From contig NZ_LPWG01000012.1 of NCBI RefSeq assembly GCF_001723285.1, positions 186,001-250,000 on the forward strand: a stretch of DNA of 64,000 nt, in the 5' to 3' direction. Source of the DNA: Methyloceanibacter methanicus (GTDB lineage Bacteria; Pseudomonadota; Alphaproteobacteria; Rhizobiales; Methyloligellaceae). Numbering within the stretch: position 1 is the first letter of the stretch; every line of letters starts with the position of its first letter. Below are positions 19,953 through 29,223 of the stretch, in pieces. The notes below the pieces were generated by a model. It was not told the origin of the DNA. It did not search any database and was given only the letters and a program-made list of their open reading frames with translations. Made by a program: the position numbers and the translations under genes.

Positions 19953-21158
19953 ATGACTCACTTCCTCGCCAGCGTTCGCAGCCGGGCGGAGGCCGAGCTC
20001 GTTCTCGCCGCCGGTGCCGATATCGTCGACCTCAAGGAACCGGAACGAGGGGCGCTCGGCGCCGTAGCGCCCGGTGTGATCCGCGAATGCCTGGCCGCGA
20101 TCGGCGGACGGACGCCGGTCAGCGCGACCGTGGGCGACGTGCCGATGCGTCCGGAAACCGTTGCCGGCGCCGTGGCGGCGACGGCCGATCTCGGCGTCGA
20201 TATCGTGAAGCTCGGGATCATGCCGGGCGGCGATCCCTGGGGCTGCCTCGAGGCCCTTCGCGAACTGAAGTTGCGCGCCTCTCTTGTGCTCGTCTGCTTC
20301 GCCGATGCTTTGCCGGACGTCGATCCGGTCGAGGCGCGGGCGAAGAGCGGGGCGCGCGGCGTGATGCTGGACACGATGGGCAAGGACAACAGATCGCTGC
20401 TCGATCATATGCCGCTGAGCCTTATTGCGCGCTTCCTGGATCGGGCGCGCGATGCGGCCTTGCAGACGGGGGTAGCGGGCTCCTTGCGCACCGCGCACGT
20501 TGAACCGCTGCTCGAACTGCGTCCCGACGTGATCGGATTTCGTGGCGCGCTGTGCGAACGGGGCGTCCGGGGCGGGAAACTCGATCCGAAGGCCTGTGCC
20601 GAAATCGCCGCGCTGATCGCCGGTTACCGCCCGGTCACGGAGGCGCGTTTCGAGGCGCGCACAACCTCCGCGATGTGCAGCATCTGCTTGGCCAGGCGCG
20701 AAACGGGCGGCCGGACGGAAGATCCGGGCAGCGGGGGGAGACCGGAGCGACAGATGGAACAACGACTTGGACACGTGAGCACGGCGAGCGGAACGGACGG
20801 CCCTCTGGACCGCATCTTCGTGCACAACTATGTGCTCGAAGTGGAAATCGGCGTTCACCACAACGAGAAGGGTGTCACTCAGCGGGTCCGTTTCTCGGTC
20901 GATATCGATGTGCAGCCCAATCCAAAGGATCTCGACGACGATATCAACCGGACGCTCGATTACGACTACGTCATCAACGGAATCAAGACGATCATCTCCG
21001 GCGGTCATATCAATCTCGTGGAGACGCTGGCCGAGGAGGTCGCGCAGCATTGCATTGCTCATCCGCGTGCGGAGCGTGTCGAGGTCGTTATCGAGAAACT
21101 TGACAAGGACCCGGGTGCGGTCGGCGTGCAGATCGTCCGGAGGAAGCAGGAGGGCTGA
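19953..21158 (+). CDS. MfnB-like (5-formylfuran-3-yl)methyl phosphate synthase fused to dihydroneopterin aldolase-like domain
   Basis: 401 aa open frame with two parts. Residues 1-230 match MfnB (DUF556), a TIM barrel making the furan precursor of methanofuran. The Schiff-base lysines fit VDLKEPERGALG and DIVKLGIMPGG. Residues from about 268 match a FolB/dihydroneopterin aldolase fold: LDRIFVHNYVLEVEIGVHHNEKGVTQRV and GHINLVETLAEEVAQH, as used in pterin synthesis. A 35-residue Arg/Gly-rich linker joins them. No stop lies between, but an in-frame ATG at 20754 with GGAG upstream could start the second part separately. It opens a four-gene run for methanofuran/H4MPT cofactor synthesis. Given the many indels here, a lost stop cannot be excluded. 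Confidence 0.8.
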   Translation: MTHFLASVRSRAEAELVLAAGADIVDLKEPERGALGAVAPGVIRECLAAIGGRTPVSATVGDVPMRPETVAGAVAATADLGVDIVKLGIMPGGDPWGCLEALRELKLRASLVLVCFADALPDVDPVEARAKSGARGVMLDTMGKDNRSLLDHMPLSLIARFLDRARDAALQTGVAGSLRTAHVEPLLELRPDVIGFRGALCERGVRGGKLDPKACAEIAALIAGYRPVTEARFEARTTSAMCSICLARRETGGRTEDPGSGGRPERQMEQRLGHVSTASGTDGPLDRIFVHNYVLEVEIGVHHNEKGVTQRVRFSVDIDVQPNPKDLDDDINRTLDYDYVINGIKTIISGGHINLVETLAEEVAQHCIAHPRAERVEVVIEKLDKDPGAVGVQIVRRKQEG

Positions 21159-21159
21159 T

Positions 21160-21821
21160 ATGAACGCCCCGTTGCCGACCTCTGCGTCCCGCCGGCACGC
21201 GTCCGCCGCGCGGCCGGCAGTGGTGAAGCTCGGCGGGAGCGTCGTGCGTGCCGGCACGCTCAACGGCTGGCTCGATGTCATCGCCGATGCGCAGCGCCCG
21301 ATCGTTCTCGTGCCCGGCGGCGGGGCCTTGGCCGACGAAGTCCGCGACTGCCAGCGCCAACTCGGTTTCGGCGACGTGACGGCCCATCGCATGGCGTTGC
21401 TTGCCATGGACCAGCTCGCCTGGGCGATCGCGGGCATGCGGCCGGGCTACGAGGTCGGCACGGCCGTGGAGGATTTGTGTGCCACGCTGCAACGCGGGCT
21501 GATTGCCGTCTGGGCGCCGCCGCGCTGGTCGCGGACCGGACGGATCTCGAAGCGACGTGGCGGCTGACATCCGACAGTCTGGCGCTCTGGCTTGCGGGAA
21601 AGCTCGGCGCGGACGCGTGTTGCGTCGTCAAATCCGTGGCGCTGCCGCCCGGGCGGCGCTCCGCCGGCGCGCTCAGGCAGGACGGCATCGTCGATGAGGC
21701 CTTTCCGGCCATGCTTGCGGAGACGGGCGTTCCCACAACGATCTTCGGACAGGGCGATCAGGCAAGGCTCGCGGCCCACCTCGCGGGCAAGGCCCCCGCG
21801 CCAAGCCCGGTCGTTGGTTGA
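21160..21821 (+). CDS. MfnE-like amino acid kinase family protein (frameshift)
   Basis: Amino acid kinase fold protein, about 220 aa when repaired, resembling MfnE, the aminomethylfuran phosphate kinase of methanofuran synthesis. The first frame has VVKLGGSVVRAG and IVLVPGGGALADEVRDCQ. The second has ATWRLTSDSLALWLAGKLGADACCVVKSV and ends near 21821. One base is missing at about 21511-21522, between VWAPP and LVADRTD. It begins two bases after the preceding stop and is followed by the DHPS-like gene, so it is co-transcribed with the cofactor genes. Confidence 0.82.
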
Positions 21822-21832
21822 GCGTGGACGCT

Positions 21833-23233
21833 ATGGCCCAGAAGATCCTGTTCCTCACCGGGCATTTGGCCGAACCGCGCTTGAAGACCGTGCTCTCCGG
21901 CATGGATGCGGAGTTCGAGTGGCGCGTGGTGGATATCGGCGTCAAGGTCGCCGCGCTGATGACCGAGGAGATCATCTTGCGGCGCCTTCCCGACGCGGGC
22001 GGTGCCGACAAGATCCTGTTGCCGGGCCGCTGCCGTGGCGACCTGGACCGGCTCTCGGCCCATTATGGCGTCCCGGTCGAGCGCGGTCCCGACGAGGTCA
22101 AGGACATTCCGGTCTATTTCGGCCGCGCGCGCAAAGCCTCGGACATGTCCAAATACGACATCGCCATCTTCGCCGAGATCATCGATGCGACGGCCATGAG
22201 CGTCGAGGACATCCTGGCGTGCGCCGAGGACTATTCGCACAAGGGCGCCGACGTGATCGATCTCGCTCTCTTCCAGACACGCCGTTTCCCCATCCTCGAG
22301 GAGACGGTGCGCGCGCTCAAGACGCACGGCTACAAGGTCAGCATCGATTCCGCCGATCCCGACGAGTTGCTGCGCGGCGGCAACGCGGGCGCCGACTATC
22401 TCCTGAGCCTCGACGAGACGCGGCTCCACATCGCCGACGCGGTCTCGTCGATCCCGGTGCTGATTCCGGCCGTCCACGGCGACATGGACTCGCTCTATCG
22501 CGCAATGGCGGTGCTCGACGAAAAGGGGCTGCCTTATCTCGCCGACCCGGTGCTCGACCCGATCAATTTCGGCTTCATGACGTCGCTCGAGCGCTATGCG
22601 GCCTTGAGGCGGGCGCGGCCCGACGTGGATATGCTGCTCGGCACCGGCAATCTCACCGAACTCACCGAGGCCGATACGACGGGCATCACCGCGGCGCTGA
22701 TCGGCATCGCCTCGGAATTGAACATCAAGAACGTGCTCGTGGTGCAGGTCAGCCCCCATACGCGCCGCACCTACGAGGAGCACGATGCGGCGCGGCGGCT
22801 GATGTTCGCATCGCGCGCGGACGGTGAGCTGCCCAAGGGCTATACGGACGACCTGCTGAGCCTTCATGCCAAGCGTCCGTTCCCGCTCACCCCCGAGGAG
22901 GTCGCCGAGAACGCGGCCGCCGTGCGCGACAAGAATTTCCGCATTGAAGTCGCCGAGGACGGTGTCCACATCTACAATCGCGACGGCCACCATATCGCCC
23001 AGGACATCTTCGATCTCTTTCCCAAGCTCGATCTCGGCGACGATGGCGCGCACGCCTTCTACATCGCCGCCGAGCTGACCAAGGCGGAGACGGCCTGGCG
23101 CCTCGGCAAACGCTATGCCCAGGACGAGCCACTCGACTGGGGCGTCGCCGCCGACAAGCCGCGAGAAGATCGGACGCGGCTCAAGGAGGCGGGCCATACG
23201 CTCGCCATGAAGAAGAAGCGGGAGGAGATGTGA
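21833..23233 (+). CDS. DUF6513/dihydropteroate synthase-like protein of the H4MPT cluster
   Basis: 466 aa protein. The N-terminal part (DUF6513; KILFLTGHLAEPRLKTVL and ADKILLPGRCRGDLDRL) precedes a dihydropteroate synthase-like TIM barrel with CAEDYSHKGADVIDLAL, SIDSADPDELLRGGNAGADYLLSL and DPVLDPINFGFMTSLERY. Homologues are conserved in H4MPT-using methylotrophs and archaea and are thought to act at the pterin-arylamine coupling step of H4MPT synthesis; direct proof for this gene is lacking. The start is ATG 21833; TTG 21818 and GTG 21824 are alternatives. It overlaps or abuts both neighbours in the run. Confidence 0.87.
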   Translation: MAQKILFLTGHLAEPRLKTVLSGMDAEFEWRVVDIGVKVAALMTEEIILRRLPDAGGADKILLPGRCRGDLDRLSAHYGVPVERGPDEVKDIPVYFGRARKASDMSKYDIAIFAEIIDATAMSVEDILACAEDYSHKGADVIDLALFQTRRFPILEETVRALKTHGYKVSIDSADPDELLRGGNAGADYLLSLDETRLHIADAVSSIPVLIPAVHGDMDSLYRAMAVLDEKGLPYLADPVLDPINFGFMTSLERYAALRRARPDVDMLLGTGNLTELTEADTTGITAALIGIASELNIKNVLVVQVSPHTRRTYEEHDAARRLMFASRADGELPKGYTDDLLSLHAKRPFPLTPEEVAENAAAVRDKNFRIEVAEDGVHIYNRDGHHIAQDIFDLFPKLDLGDDGAHAFYIAAELTKAETAWRLGKRYAQDEPLDWGVAADKPREDRTRLKEAGHTLAMKKKREEM

Positions 23234-23252
23234 TGTCGTCCGAGGTGCTGCG

Positions 23253-23828
23253 ATGCCCATGATCCGCGAATGTATCGTCACTACGCAGAACGACGAGGGC
23301 AGGGTGCATATCGCGCCGCTCGGGCTCATCGAAGACGGGGAGGGGTGGGTCATCGCCCCGTTCCGGCCCTCGACGACCCTCGACAATCTCCGTGCCACGC
23401 CCTTCGCCGTTGCCAGCTTCACCGACGACGTGCTGGTCTTCGCCGGCTGTCTCACGGGCAACAAGGATTGGCCGACCCGGCCGGCCGAGCACATCCCGGG
23501 CGCGGTTCTGGACGGCGCGCTGGCCCATTTCGAACTTGCGGTCGAACATGTGGAGGAAGACGAACTGCGGCCGCGCTTCCACTGCCGCATCGTGCATGAG
23601 GGCAATCACGCCCCGTTCAAGGGCTTCAACCGGGCCCAAGCCGCGGTGATCGAAACGGCGATCCTTGCGAGCCGCCTCAAGATGCTGTCGCGCGAGAAGG
23701 TGGAGACGGAGCTGGCCTACCACCAGATCGCCGTCGAGAAGACCGCCGGTCCGCGCGAGCGCGAAGCCTGGCGCATCCTGGTCGAGAAGATCGAGGACTA
23801 CTACAAGCACGCCCCGGCTGGGGCGTAG
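23253..23828 (+). CDS. DUF447 family flavin-binding-like protein
   Basis: 191 aa protein matching DUF447, a split-barrel, FMN-binding-like fold. Visible features are MIRECIVTTQNDEGRVHIAPLGL, the FRPSTTLDNL segment and the C-terminal FKGFNRAQAAVIETAILASRLKML. Homologues sit in H4MPT gene clusters of methylotrophs, so a role in cofactor synthesis or C1 metabolism is likely, but the reaction is not known. It lies 19 bases after the DHPS-like gene and ends the four-gene plus-strand run. Confidence 0.82.
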   Translation: MPMIRECIVTTQNDEGRVHIAPLGLIEDGEGWVIAPFRPSTTLDNLRATPFAVASFTDDVLVFAGCLTGNKDWPTRPAEHIPGAVLDGALAHFELAVEHVEEDELRPRFHCRIVHEGNHAPFKGFNRAQAAVIETAILASRLKMLSREKVETELAYHQIAVEKTAGPREREAWRILVEKIEDYYKHAPAGA

Positions 23829-23835
23829 GCGCGCC

Positions 23836-24348
23836 TCAGATCTCGGACGCCATCGCCACGAGCTTCGCCACGGTGTTCATGTTGCGGGCCGTGCCGCGCG
23901 ACGCCGCGGGGATTTTCAGTTTCGATCGGCCCATGCCGTCCGGGTAGTGAACGTAAAGCTCGCGCTTCCCAAGCTGCAGGATCTCGCTCGTCAGACCCGA
24001 GACGGTCTCGATCTCTGTCGCGGCCGGTGCGTGGTCGAGAAAGAGTGCCATGACCTTGTTTGGCGGGACCCCTGGAAAGGGATTGTCCGCGAGGACCCCC
24101 GATAGCTCGTCCGCCGTGCGAACCAAGACGGCGACGGGCTTGCCCGCATAAGCGTGCAGCGCCTCTTCCAGGTCCGCCTTCACCGCCGCTTCGGTTTCGT
24201 TGCTCGAGAAGACGACGTTTCCCGACGCGATATAGGTGCGGACCGCGGAAAACCCCGCGCGCTCGCACATCGCCACAAGATCGCGCATGGGGAGCTTTCC
24301 GGTGCCGCCCACATTGACGGCGCGCAAGAGCGCCACATACGCGGTCAT
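23836..24348 (-). CDS. DUF1697 domain protein
   Basis: 170 aa DUF1697 protein. The family start MTAYVALLRAVNVGGTGKLPM and the segments TYIASGNVVFSS and VHYPDGMGRSKLKIP are clear. No enzymatic role is established for the family. The ATG overlaps the stop of the upstream desaturase (ATGA), so the two are likely co-translated. It is convergent with the DUF447 gene, seven bases apart. Confidence 0.88.
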   Translation of the reverse strand: MTAYVALLRAVNVGGTGKLPMRDLVAMCERAGFSAVRTYIASGNVVFSSNETEAAVKADLEEALHAYAGKPVAVLVRTADELSGVLADNPFPGVPPNKVMALFLDHAPAATEIETVSGLTSEILQLGKRELYVHYPDGMGRSKLKIPAASRGTARNMNTVAKLVAMASEI

Positions 24349-25556
24349 GTGAGCCCCGTGCGGGCGGGCGTCACGGGCGCCAAGGTCGCTGCGCTAAGCG
24401 CGCGCTTTGGCCGGCTCGGCGAGATAGGACCTACCGAGGACAGCAGAAGCTGATAGGCGCGATCGACGATCTCTTCGAGCGATTGGGTGCGCGCGAAGAT
24501 GGCATTGGCCTTGGCCATCAGTTCCTCGCGCGTCGGCAATTGCGGGACGTACACGCTCGCCAAGGCGTCGTGGGTACGGTCCTGCGCCCGCGCCAGGGCG
24601 TCTCGCAACGCGTCGAGTTCCACCCCGTTCAGGGTTGCGGAAATGGCGTTGGCGATGCCGGCCGAATTGAAATGCCCGGCGAGCTGTTCGGCGGCCCGGT
24701 TGATGACCCCGACGCCGAGACCGTGCTCGTTGCGCACGACCTTCTTCGGGGGCATGCGCAAATCCCAGACAAGGCCGACCCAGGACAGGGCCTTGAGGAT
24801 GTAATAGGTCGGATCCCACTCGTACCAGCGGAAACCCTGGCGTACGCTGCTTTGGAAGGCGTGGTGATTGTTGTGCCAGCCCTCGCCCATGGTGAAGATC
24901 GCCAAGAGCCAGTTGTTGCGGGAATCGTCGCCGGTCACGTAACGCTTCTTGCCGTGCACATGGGCGAGCGAGTTGATGCAAAACGTGCCGTGATAGACGG
25001 CCACGGTGCTCCAGAAGAAGCCGACGAACAGGCCGGACCACCCGGCCACGAGGAAGCAGATGGCCGCAAGGCCGAAAGCCGGCACGAGCGGGTATTTGTC
25101 GAGCCAGCGAAGCTCCGGATAGCGCATCAGATCGGCGACCTTCTCCTCGTCGAAATCGTCGTGCCGCCTGGAGAAGATCCAGCCGAGATGGCTGTAGAGG
25201 AAGCCGTGCTGACGCGGAGAGTGAGTGTCGAGTTCGGTGTCCGAATGCAGATGGTGGTGGCGGTGCTTGGCGGCCCACCACAGCACGCTCTTCTGAGCGG
25301 TGCTCTGGCACAGGACGGCCAGGACGAACTGAAAGGCGCGGCTCGTGGAGTAGGCGCGATGGGAAAACAGACGATGGTATCCCGCGCCGATGGCGAAGAT
25401 GCGCAGCCAATACAGCGAGATGCCGAGGATCGCGGCCTCCCAGGTCACGCCGGACCAGATGGCGCCAAAACAGGCAAGATGGACCAAGAGAAAGGGAATC
25501 GCCGACGGGTAGACGATGTCGTCATGCACGTTGGCGGATTGTGTTTCGCTTGCCAT
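24345..25556 (-). CDS. Acyl-CoA/fatty acid delta-9-type desaturase
   Basis: 403 aa membrane di-iron desaturase that introduces a double bond into fatty acyl chains. The three histidine boxes are present: HRLFSH, HRHHHLH and HNNHHAF, between hydrophobic segments. The ATG at 25556 starts MASETQSANVHDDIVYPSAIPF; the open frame further upstream is not family-like. After the catalytic core there is a C-terminal extension of about 130 residues, predicted helical and rich in Ala, beyond the usual family end. It is coupled to the DUF1697 gene. Its position inside the C1 island is probably incidental. Confidence 0.92.
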   Translation of the reverse strand: MASETQSANVHDDIVYPSAIPFLLVHLACFGAIWSGVTWEAAILGISLYWLRIFAIGAGYHRLFSHRAYSTSRAFQFVLAVLCQSTAQKSVLWWAAKHRHHHLHSDTELDTHSPRQHGFLYSHLGWIFSRRHDDFDEEKVADLMRYPELRWLDKYPLVPAFGLAAICFLVAGWSGLFVGFFWSTVAVYHGTFCINSLAHVHGKKRYVTGDDSRNNWLLAIFTMGEGWHNNHHAFQSSVRQGFRWYEWDPTYYILKALSWVGLVWDLRMPPKKVVRNEHGLGVGVINRAAEQLAGHFNSAGIANAISATLNGVELDALRDALARAQDRTHDALASVYVPQLPTREELMAKANAIFARTQSLEEIVDRAYQLLLSSVGPISPSRPKRALSAATLAPVTPARTGLT

Positions 25557-25664
25557 ATTCGTCGTAAATCCTTTGCAGTTCAATTGCGTAACCCCATCCC
25601 CGGGGGATAGGAGATTTCGAGAATCAATACTTTGAGACAACTCAATGTGGGAGGTGTCGCGCCG

Positions 25665-26680
25665 CTAGGCAAGCTGTGCCACGGCTGCGGCGGGCGCGCA
25701 ACGGGCGAGCATTTCGCGCGCGGTGTCGGCGCAAGGGGTGAGATCGGCGAAATCGCGATAAGGACGCTCTAGCCGGTCGGCGAGCGCCACGGCCAGAAAG
25801 CGTCCGCAGCCGGCCCCGACAATAGGTGCTGTGGACGGCAGGTTCACCCGTTCGATGACCGAGCGGGCATCGGCCTCGATCGCGTCCAAGAGGCGGCGGC
25901 CGAGGAAATGCGCAAGCGCTTCCAGGCCACGAAGTCCGCATCCTCCGCATCGCGTCCAAGCATGCGGGCGAGCCGCGCAGCGCTCTCATCGAGTCCTTTG
26001 CCGCGGCCGTCGGCGGATGCGAAGGGGTCGGCGTCGTCGGGCAGGTCGCCGGTCAGGCGATAGACATCCGCCATGGTGGCGAACCGTTCGGCGGCCAAAC
26101 CCTGCATCCGGCCTTTGAAGGGCGCCTGGCTCGCGATCGCCATCACGGGCGTCCGCACGACCCCGCGATACAGGAGTTCGCCTTCCCTCAGGCGGTCGCC
26201 GTCGTTGAGCCCGATAGCGCAAGGGCTTCCCTCCTTGAACGGAATGATGTCCGTCGTCGTTGTTCCCACATCGACCAGGAGGCCGGCGTCCTCGACGGCC
26301 GCGGCCAGGGCCGCGCTCGCGTGCCAGTTGGCCGATGCGACGCTTTCCCAGTCGGCGATGGCCTGGTGGGCGTCGACGAAACCGTCGAGACCGTAGAAGC
26401 GGGCGTTCTCGCCCACGGTCTTGCGCATCAAGGCCACCAGATAGGCGACGCCCTCGTAGCGGCTGGCGAAGACATCGGAGAGTTCCCCGGTCATGGTGAT
26501 GGCGTGAGCCGCTTCGGTGTCGCCGATATCGCGGATCGCCTCTTCCACGGCGAGATCGAACTTGCGGGGCTCGGGAAGTGCGGGGCAGGGGATTTGCGTC
26601 ACCGACACGACGCGTCCGTCTTCGACGCGGGCCAGCTTCAAATTGACGCCGCCTAAATCCCACCCAAAAGCCGTGTCCAT
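25665..26680 (-). CDS. Hydantoinase/oxoprolinase-like H4MPT-linked C1 transfer pathway protein (frameshift)
   Basis: About 338 aa after repair, with an ASKHA-type ATPase fold related to hydantoinase A/oxoprolinase. The first frame from ATG 26680 has GWDLGGVNLKLARVEDG, ITMTGELSDVFASRYEGV and LLVDVGTTTTDIIPFKEG. The second carries EALAHFLGRRLLDAIEAD and IVGAGCGRFLAVALADRL, ending at TAG 25665. The break is at 25921-25924, where TGGAAG should read TGGGAAG. Homologues are always found in H4MPT gene clusters and are annotated as H4MPT-linked C1 transfer pathway proteins; the reaction is unknown. It is divergent from the HisA-like gene. Confidence 0.82.
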
Positions 26681-26763
26681 TGAGACCTCATTCCCCAAGC
26701 GCGCATTTTACACGACGCCATTCCGCGTCATGATAACTTCGAGATTCGAAAGGCACGTTCGCT

Positions 26764-27546
26764 ATGGCGCCGACTTCCGAGGTTTCTGGAAACCCGACCT
26801 TCACGTCCTTCGACGTCGTTCCCGTGCTCGATCTGAAGGACGGCGGCGTGGTTCATGCGCGTGCGGGCAAATACGCGCGGGCGGGAAAGCGTGCGGAATA
26901 CCGCCCGATCGCGACGCCCTTCGGGCCGCCTCACGACGCACCGGCCATCGCCAGGGCGCTTCTCGGTATCACTTTCTCGCCGGCTCTGTATATCGCCGAT
27001 CTCGACGCGATCCTGGGGCGCGGCAACAATTTCGAACTCTGTCAGGCACTGGCGAACGCCGTCCCGGGCACCGATCTTTGGATCGATGCCGGTTTTGCCC
27101 ATCTCGACGATTGTGCCTTCTGGCTCCCCCTTGGGGCGACGCTCGTCATCGGCAGTGAGACCATTGCGAGCCTTGAGGACTGGAACGCCATCTGCGAGAG
27201 CTTCGGCCGCAATGTCGTGCTCTCGCTCGACTTCGACGAGCAGGGTCTGCGCGGCCCGAAGGACCTGATGGACGATCCGGACCTGTGGCCCGACCGGATC
27301 ATCCTCATGAGCCTCGGCCGGGTGGGCACCGAGACGGGCCCCGATCTCGAGCTCTTGCGGAAAACGATCGCGAGCGCCGGCGACCGCCATGTCTATGTGG
27401 CCGGTGGCGTCGCCACCCGGGACGACGTTGCGACGGTCAAAGAGGCCGGCGCGCGCGGCGTCCTCGTGGCGACGGCGCTCCATTCCGGCGCGATCGGACA
27501 AAAAGAAATCGCCGCCCTCTGGGGAGGGCGGCGACCTCAAATCTGA
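26764..27546 (+). CDS. HisA/HisF-related TIM-barrel protein of the H4MPT cluster
   Basis: 260 aa protein with a HisA/HisF-like phosphate-binding barrel: FDVVPVLDLKDGGVVHARAG at the start, YIADLDAILG, SLDFDEQGL, and the C-terminal VYVAGGVATRDDVATVKEAGARGVLVATALHSG. It is not the histidine pathway enzyme by context; homologues are conserved in archaea and methylotroph H4MPT clusters, suggesting a cofactor synthesis role. It is convergent with fae, and its 3' coding end contains the fae terminator hairpin. Confidence 0.85.
   Translation: MAPTSEVSGNPTFTSFDVVPVLDLKDGGVVHARAGKYARAGKRAEYRPIATPFGPPHDAPAIARALLGITFSPALYIADLDAILGRGNNFELCQALANAVPGTDLWIDAGFAHLDDCAFWLPLGATLVIGSETIASLEDWNAICESFGRNVVLSLDFDEQGLRGPKDLMDDPDLWPDRIILMSLGRVGTETGPDLELLRKTIASAGDRHVYVAGGVATRDDVATVKEAGARGVLVATALHSGAIGQKEIAALWGGRRPQI
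27500..27534 (-). terminator. Rho-independent terminator of fae, inside the HisA-like gene end
   Basis: On the minus strand an 11-bp perfect stem (TCGCCGCCCTC and its complement GAGGGCGGCGA) with a four-base loop is followed by TTTCTTTTT. It lies about 120-150 bases after the fae stop, inside the last codons of the convergent HisA-like gene. Confidence 0.85.
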
Positions 27547-27653
27547 CCTGCGGTCAACCCCGCGAACTAGAAACCAAGCTTCTTGAGCCACCGACGTATC
27601 GGGCCCGGCTCGTCTTCTCCACCGGAGGTCGCCCGATCCGCAGCTTCTCCAGT

Positions 27654-28163
27654 TCAGCCAGCGGCGAACGGGTGCGCGGCGGAGTCCTTCTTGGCAGTGA
27701 CTTCGGAAGCCTTCGGCTCGCCGGCGACGGCGCGGGCGATAGCTTCCTTCGTTGCCTGGTAGTTGAAGTCCTGGATCTTCTTGTCGTCTGCGGCTTCCCA
27801 GTGGATGAAGACGCCAACGCAGACATAAAGATCGTCGGCCTGATCGGCGGGGATGACACCCTCGGCGACAGAGTCAGCAACGGCCTTGGCAACCGCGTAC
27901 TGAGCCGGACCGAACATCTGAACGGCCTGACGGGCGTCCTTGATGGTGACCTTGTTGTAGAGAATCGTAGCCGGCTTGCAGAGCAGGTTCGGAGCAACAA
28001 CGGCGAGCAGCGTGGTGAAGCCGTCCTTGTTGTTCGTCAGCGCGTTGCAGAAAGCCGTCTCGGCGGCGCTTCCGCGCGGGCCAAGGATGAGATCGATATG
28101 AGCAACTTCGTTGCCATCGCCGACGAGCGACTCGCCGATGCATACACCAGTGATTTTGGCCAT
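27654..28163 (-). CDS. fae: Formaldehyde-activating enzyme Fae
   Basis: 169 aa enzyme that condenses formaldehyde with H4MPT to methylene-H4MPT, the entry step of formaldehyde oxidation in the cytoplasm. Nearly the whole family consensus is present: [17 protein letters not shown]-type start (here [21 protein letters not shown], with the conserved histidine), [28 protein letters not shown] and [19 protein letters not shown] strong purine-rich ribosome site (GGGAGGGGG) precedes the ATG, in line with the high expression of Fae in methylotrophs. It stands as a single transcription unit with its own terminator. Confidence 0.98.
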   Translation of the reverse strand: MAKITGVCIGESLVGDGNEVAHIDLILGPRGSAAETAFCNALTNNKDGFTTLLAVVAPNLLCKPATILYNKVTIKDARQAVQMFGPAQYAVAKAVADSVAEGVIPADQADDLYVCVGVFIHWEAADDKKIQDFNYQATKEAIARAVAGEPKASEVTAKKDSAAHPFAAG

Positions 28164-28374
28164 GAGGCCCCCTCCCTAGATACCTGAGACGTGATCAACA
28201 CAAAAACACGGTCCCACCGGCGCAGACCGGCGAAACCAACGGAAGAGCACAGGATGCGCTCCAGCGTTCGCAGCCCCAATGGAGCTCCGCGTGGTGAACA
28301 TAAGGCCGAGCTTGAAGGATGCAAGCCGATTATGAACTGCCCGGCTCGATTTGGGGCGATTTCTTTATGGGAGG
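28164..28374. other. Intergenic region with presumed fae promoter
   Basis: The 211 bases between the CitG-like gene and fae hold no open gene on either strand that I can support. As fae is read leftward from here and has its own terminator, its promoter should lie in this stretch. I see no clear -35/-10 pair. Confidence 0.4.
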
Positions 28375-29223
28375 TTACCCGGCGATCAGGGCGCTTGCGA
28401 ACACTGTTGCGACCGTGAGATCCGCCGACGTCCCCGGATTGAGGCCGCGATTCTTCAACGATGCGTCGAATGCAGCCAAAGGTCCTGCCATTTCCTTCGG
28501 ATTGTGGCACTGCGAAAGCCCCGCTTCGATAGGCCGGGCCTCGTCAAGGACTTCTCCGGCCATATGCGTCCCGAATTTGCGCTCGATCAGCGTGTCCGGG
28601 ATGTGGGCGAGGAAACCGAGATACACATAGGTGGTGACCCAGGGCACGTCGCCCCAGCGCGCTCTGCCGCCGCCGCACCATTTCAGGCCCAGGTCGAAAA
28701 TGTCGACGAAATCGTGCGCGTAGTTCCAGGCAATGCGGTCGCGGGACCGGGCCGCATGCATGGCCTCGAGCAGCGTCGTGGTGGGCTCCGCCGCCACATC
28801 GTGCTCCGGCGCACTCCCGAGCCCGCCGGGCTCGGCCAGACGGATCGCGCGATAGGCGCGCTTGGCGTCCTCGACTGTCAAGGATCGAAGCACCTCGGTC
28901 AGGGCCGGGCGCAAGTCCTTGCCGGACGAGATGAGCGCGGCCTGGGCGAGGGGCGCGGCGAGCAGAACGATGCCGAGATTGGTGTTGTGGCCGACGACGC
29001 CGCGCGTGGCTTCCACCGCCGCTTCGATGCGTTCGCCGACCGTGAGGCCACTTGCGCCAATAACCGGGGCCGCGGCGGCCGCGCTCTTCTCGAAGTCGGC
29101 GGCCTCCATGCCATGGCCGCCGGCATAGCGGTGGACATTGCCCGGCTTGAGTGCGTCGAGTTCGGCAAGGCAAGCGTCATGGAAGGCGGAGGCAACGGCA
29201 TCGCTGGTCAGCGGCGCGTTCAC
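28375..29223 (-). CDS. CitG/MdcB-like triphosphoribosyl-dephospho-CoA synthase family protein
   Basis: 282 aa helical protein of the CitG/MdcB family. Motifs include LDALKPGNVHRYAGGHGM near residue 22, the TNLGIVLLAAPLA segment, and PGTSADLTVATVFASAL at the end. In citrate or malonate decarboxylase systems CitG makes the CoA-like prosthetic group. Homologues without such systems are conserved in methylotroph H4MPT clusters, so a nucleotidyl or ribosyl transfer step in H4MPT or methanofuran synthesis is suspected (inference). The start is GTG at 29223 overlapping the stop of the RimK-like gene. Confidence 0.85.
   Translation of the reverse strand: MNAPLTSDAVASAFHDACLAELDALKPGNVHRYAGGHGMEAADFEKSAAAAAPVIGASGLTVGERIEAAVEATRGVVGHNTNLGIVLLAAPLAQAALISSGKDLRPALTEVLRSLTVEDAKRAYRAIRLAEPGGLGSAPEHDVAAEPTTTLLEAMHAARSRDRIAWNYAHDFVDIFDLGLKWCGGGRARWGDVPWVTTYVYLGFLAHIPDTLIERKFGTHMAGEVLDEARPIEAGLSQCHNPKEMAGPLAAFDASLKNRGLNPGTSADLTVATVFASALIAG

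Noticed and set aside
21758-23605. Minus-strand frame of 615 codons opposite the DHPS-like and DUF447 genes
   Set aside because: Shadow; it spans three plus-strand genes with family-like proteins.
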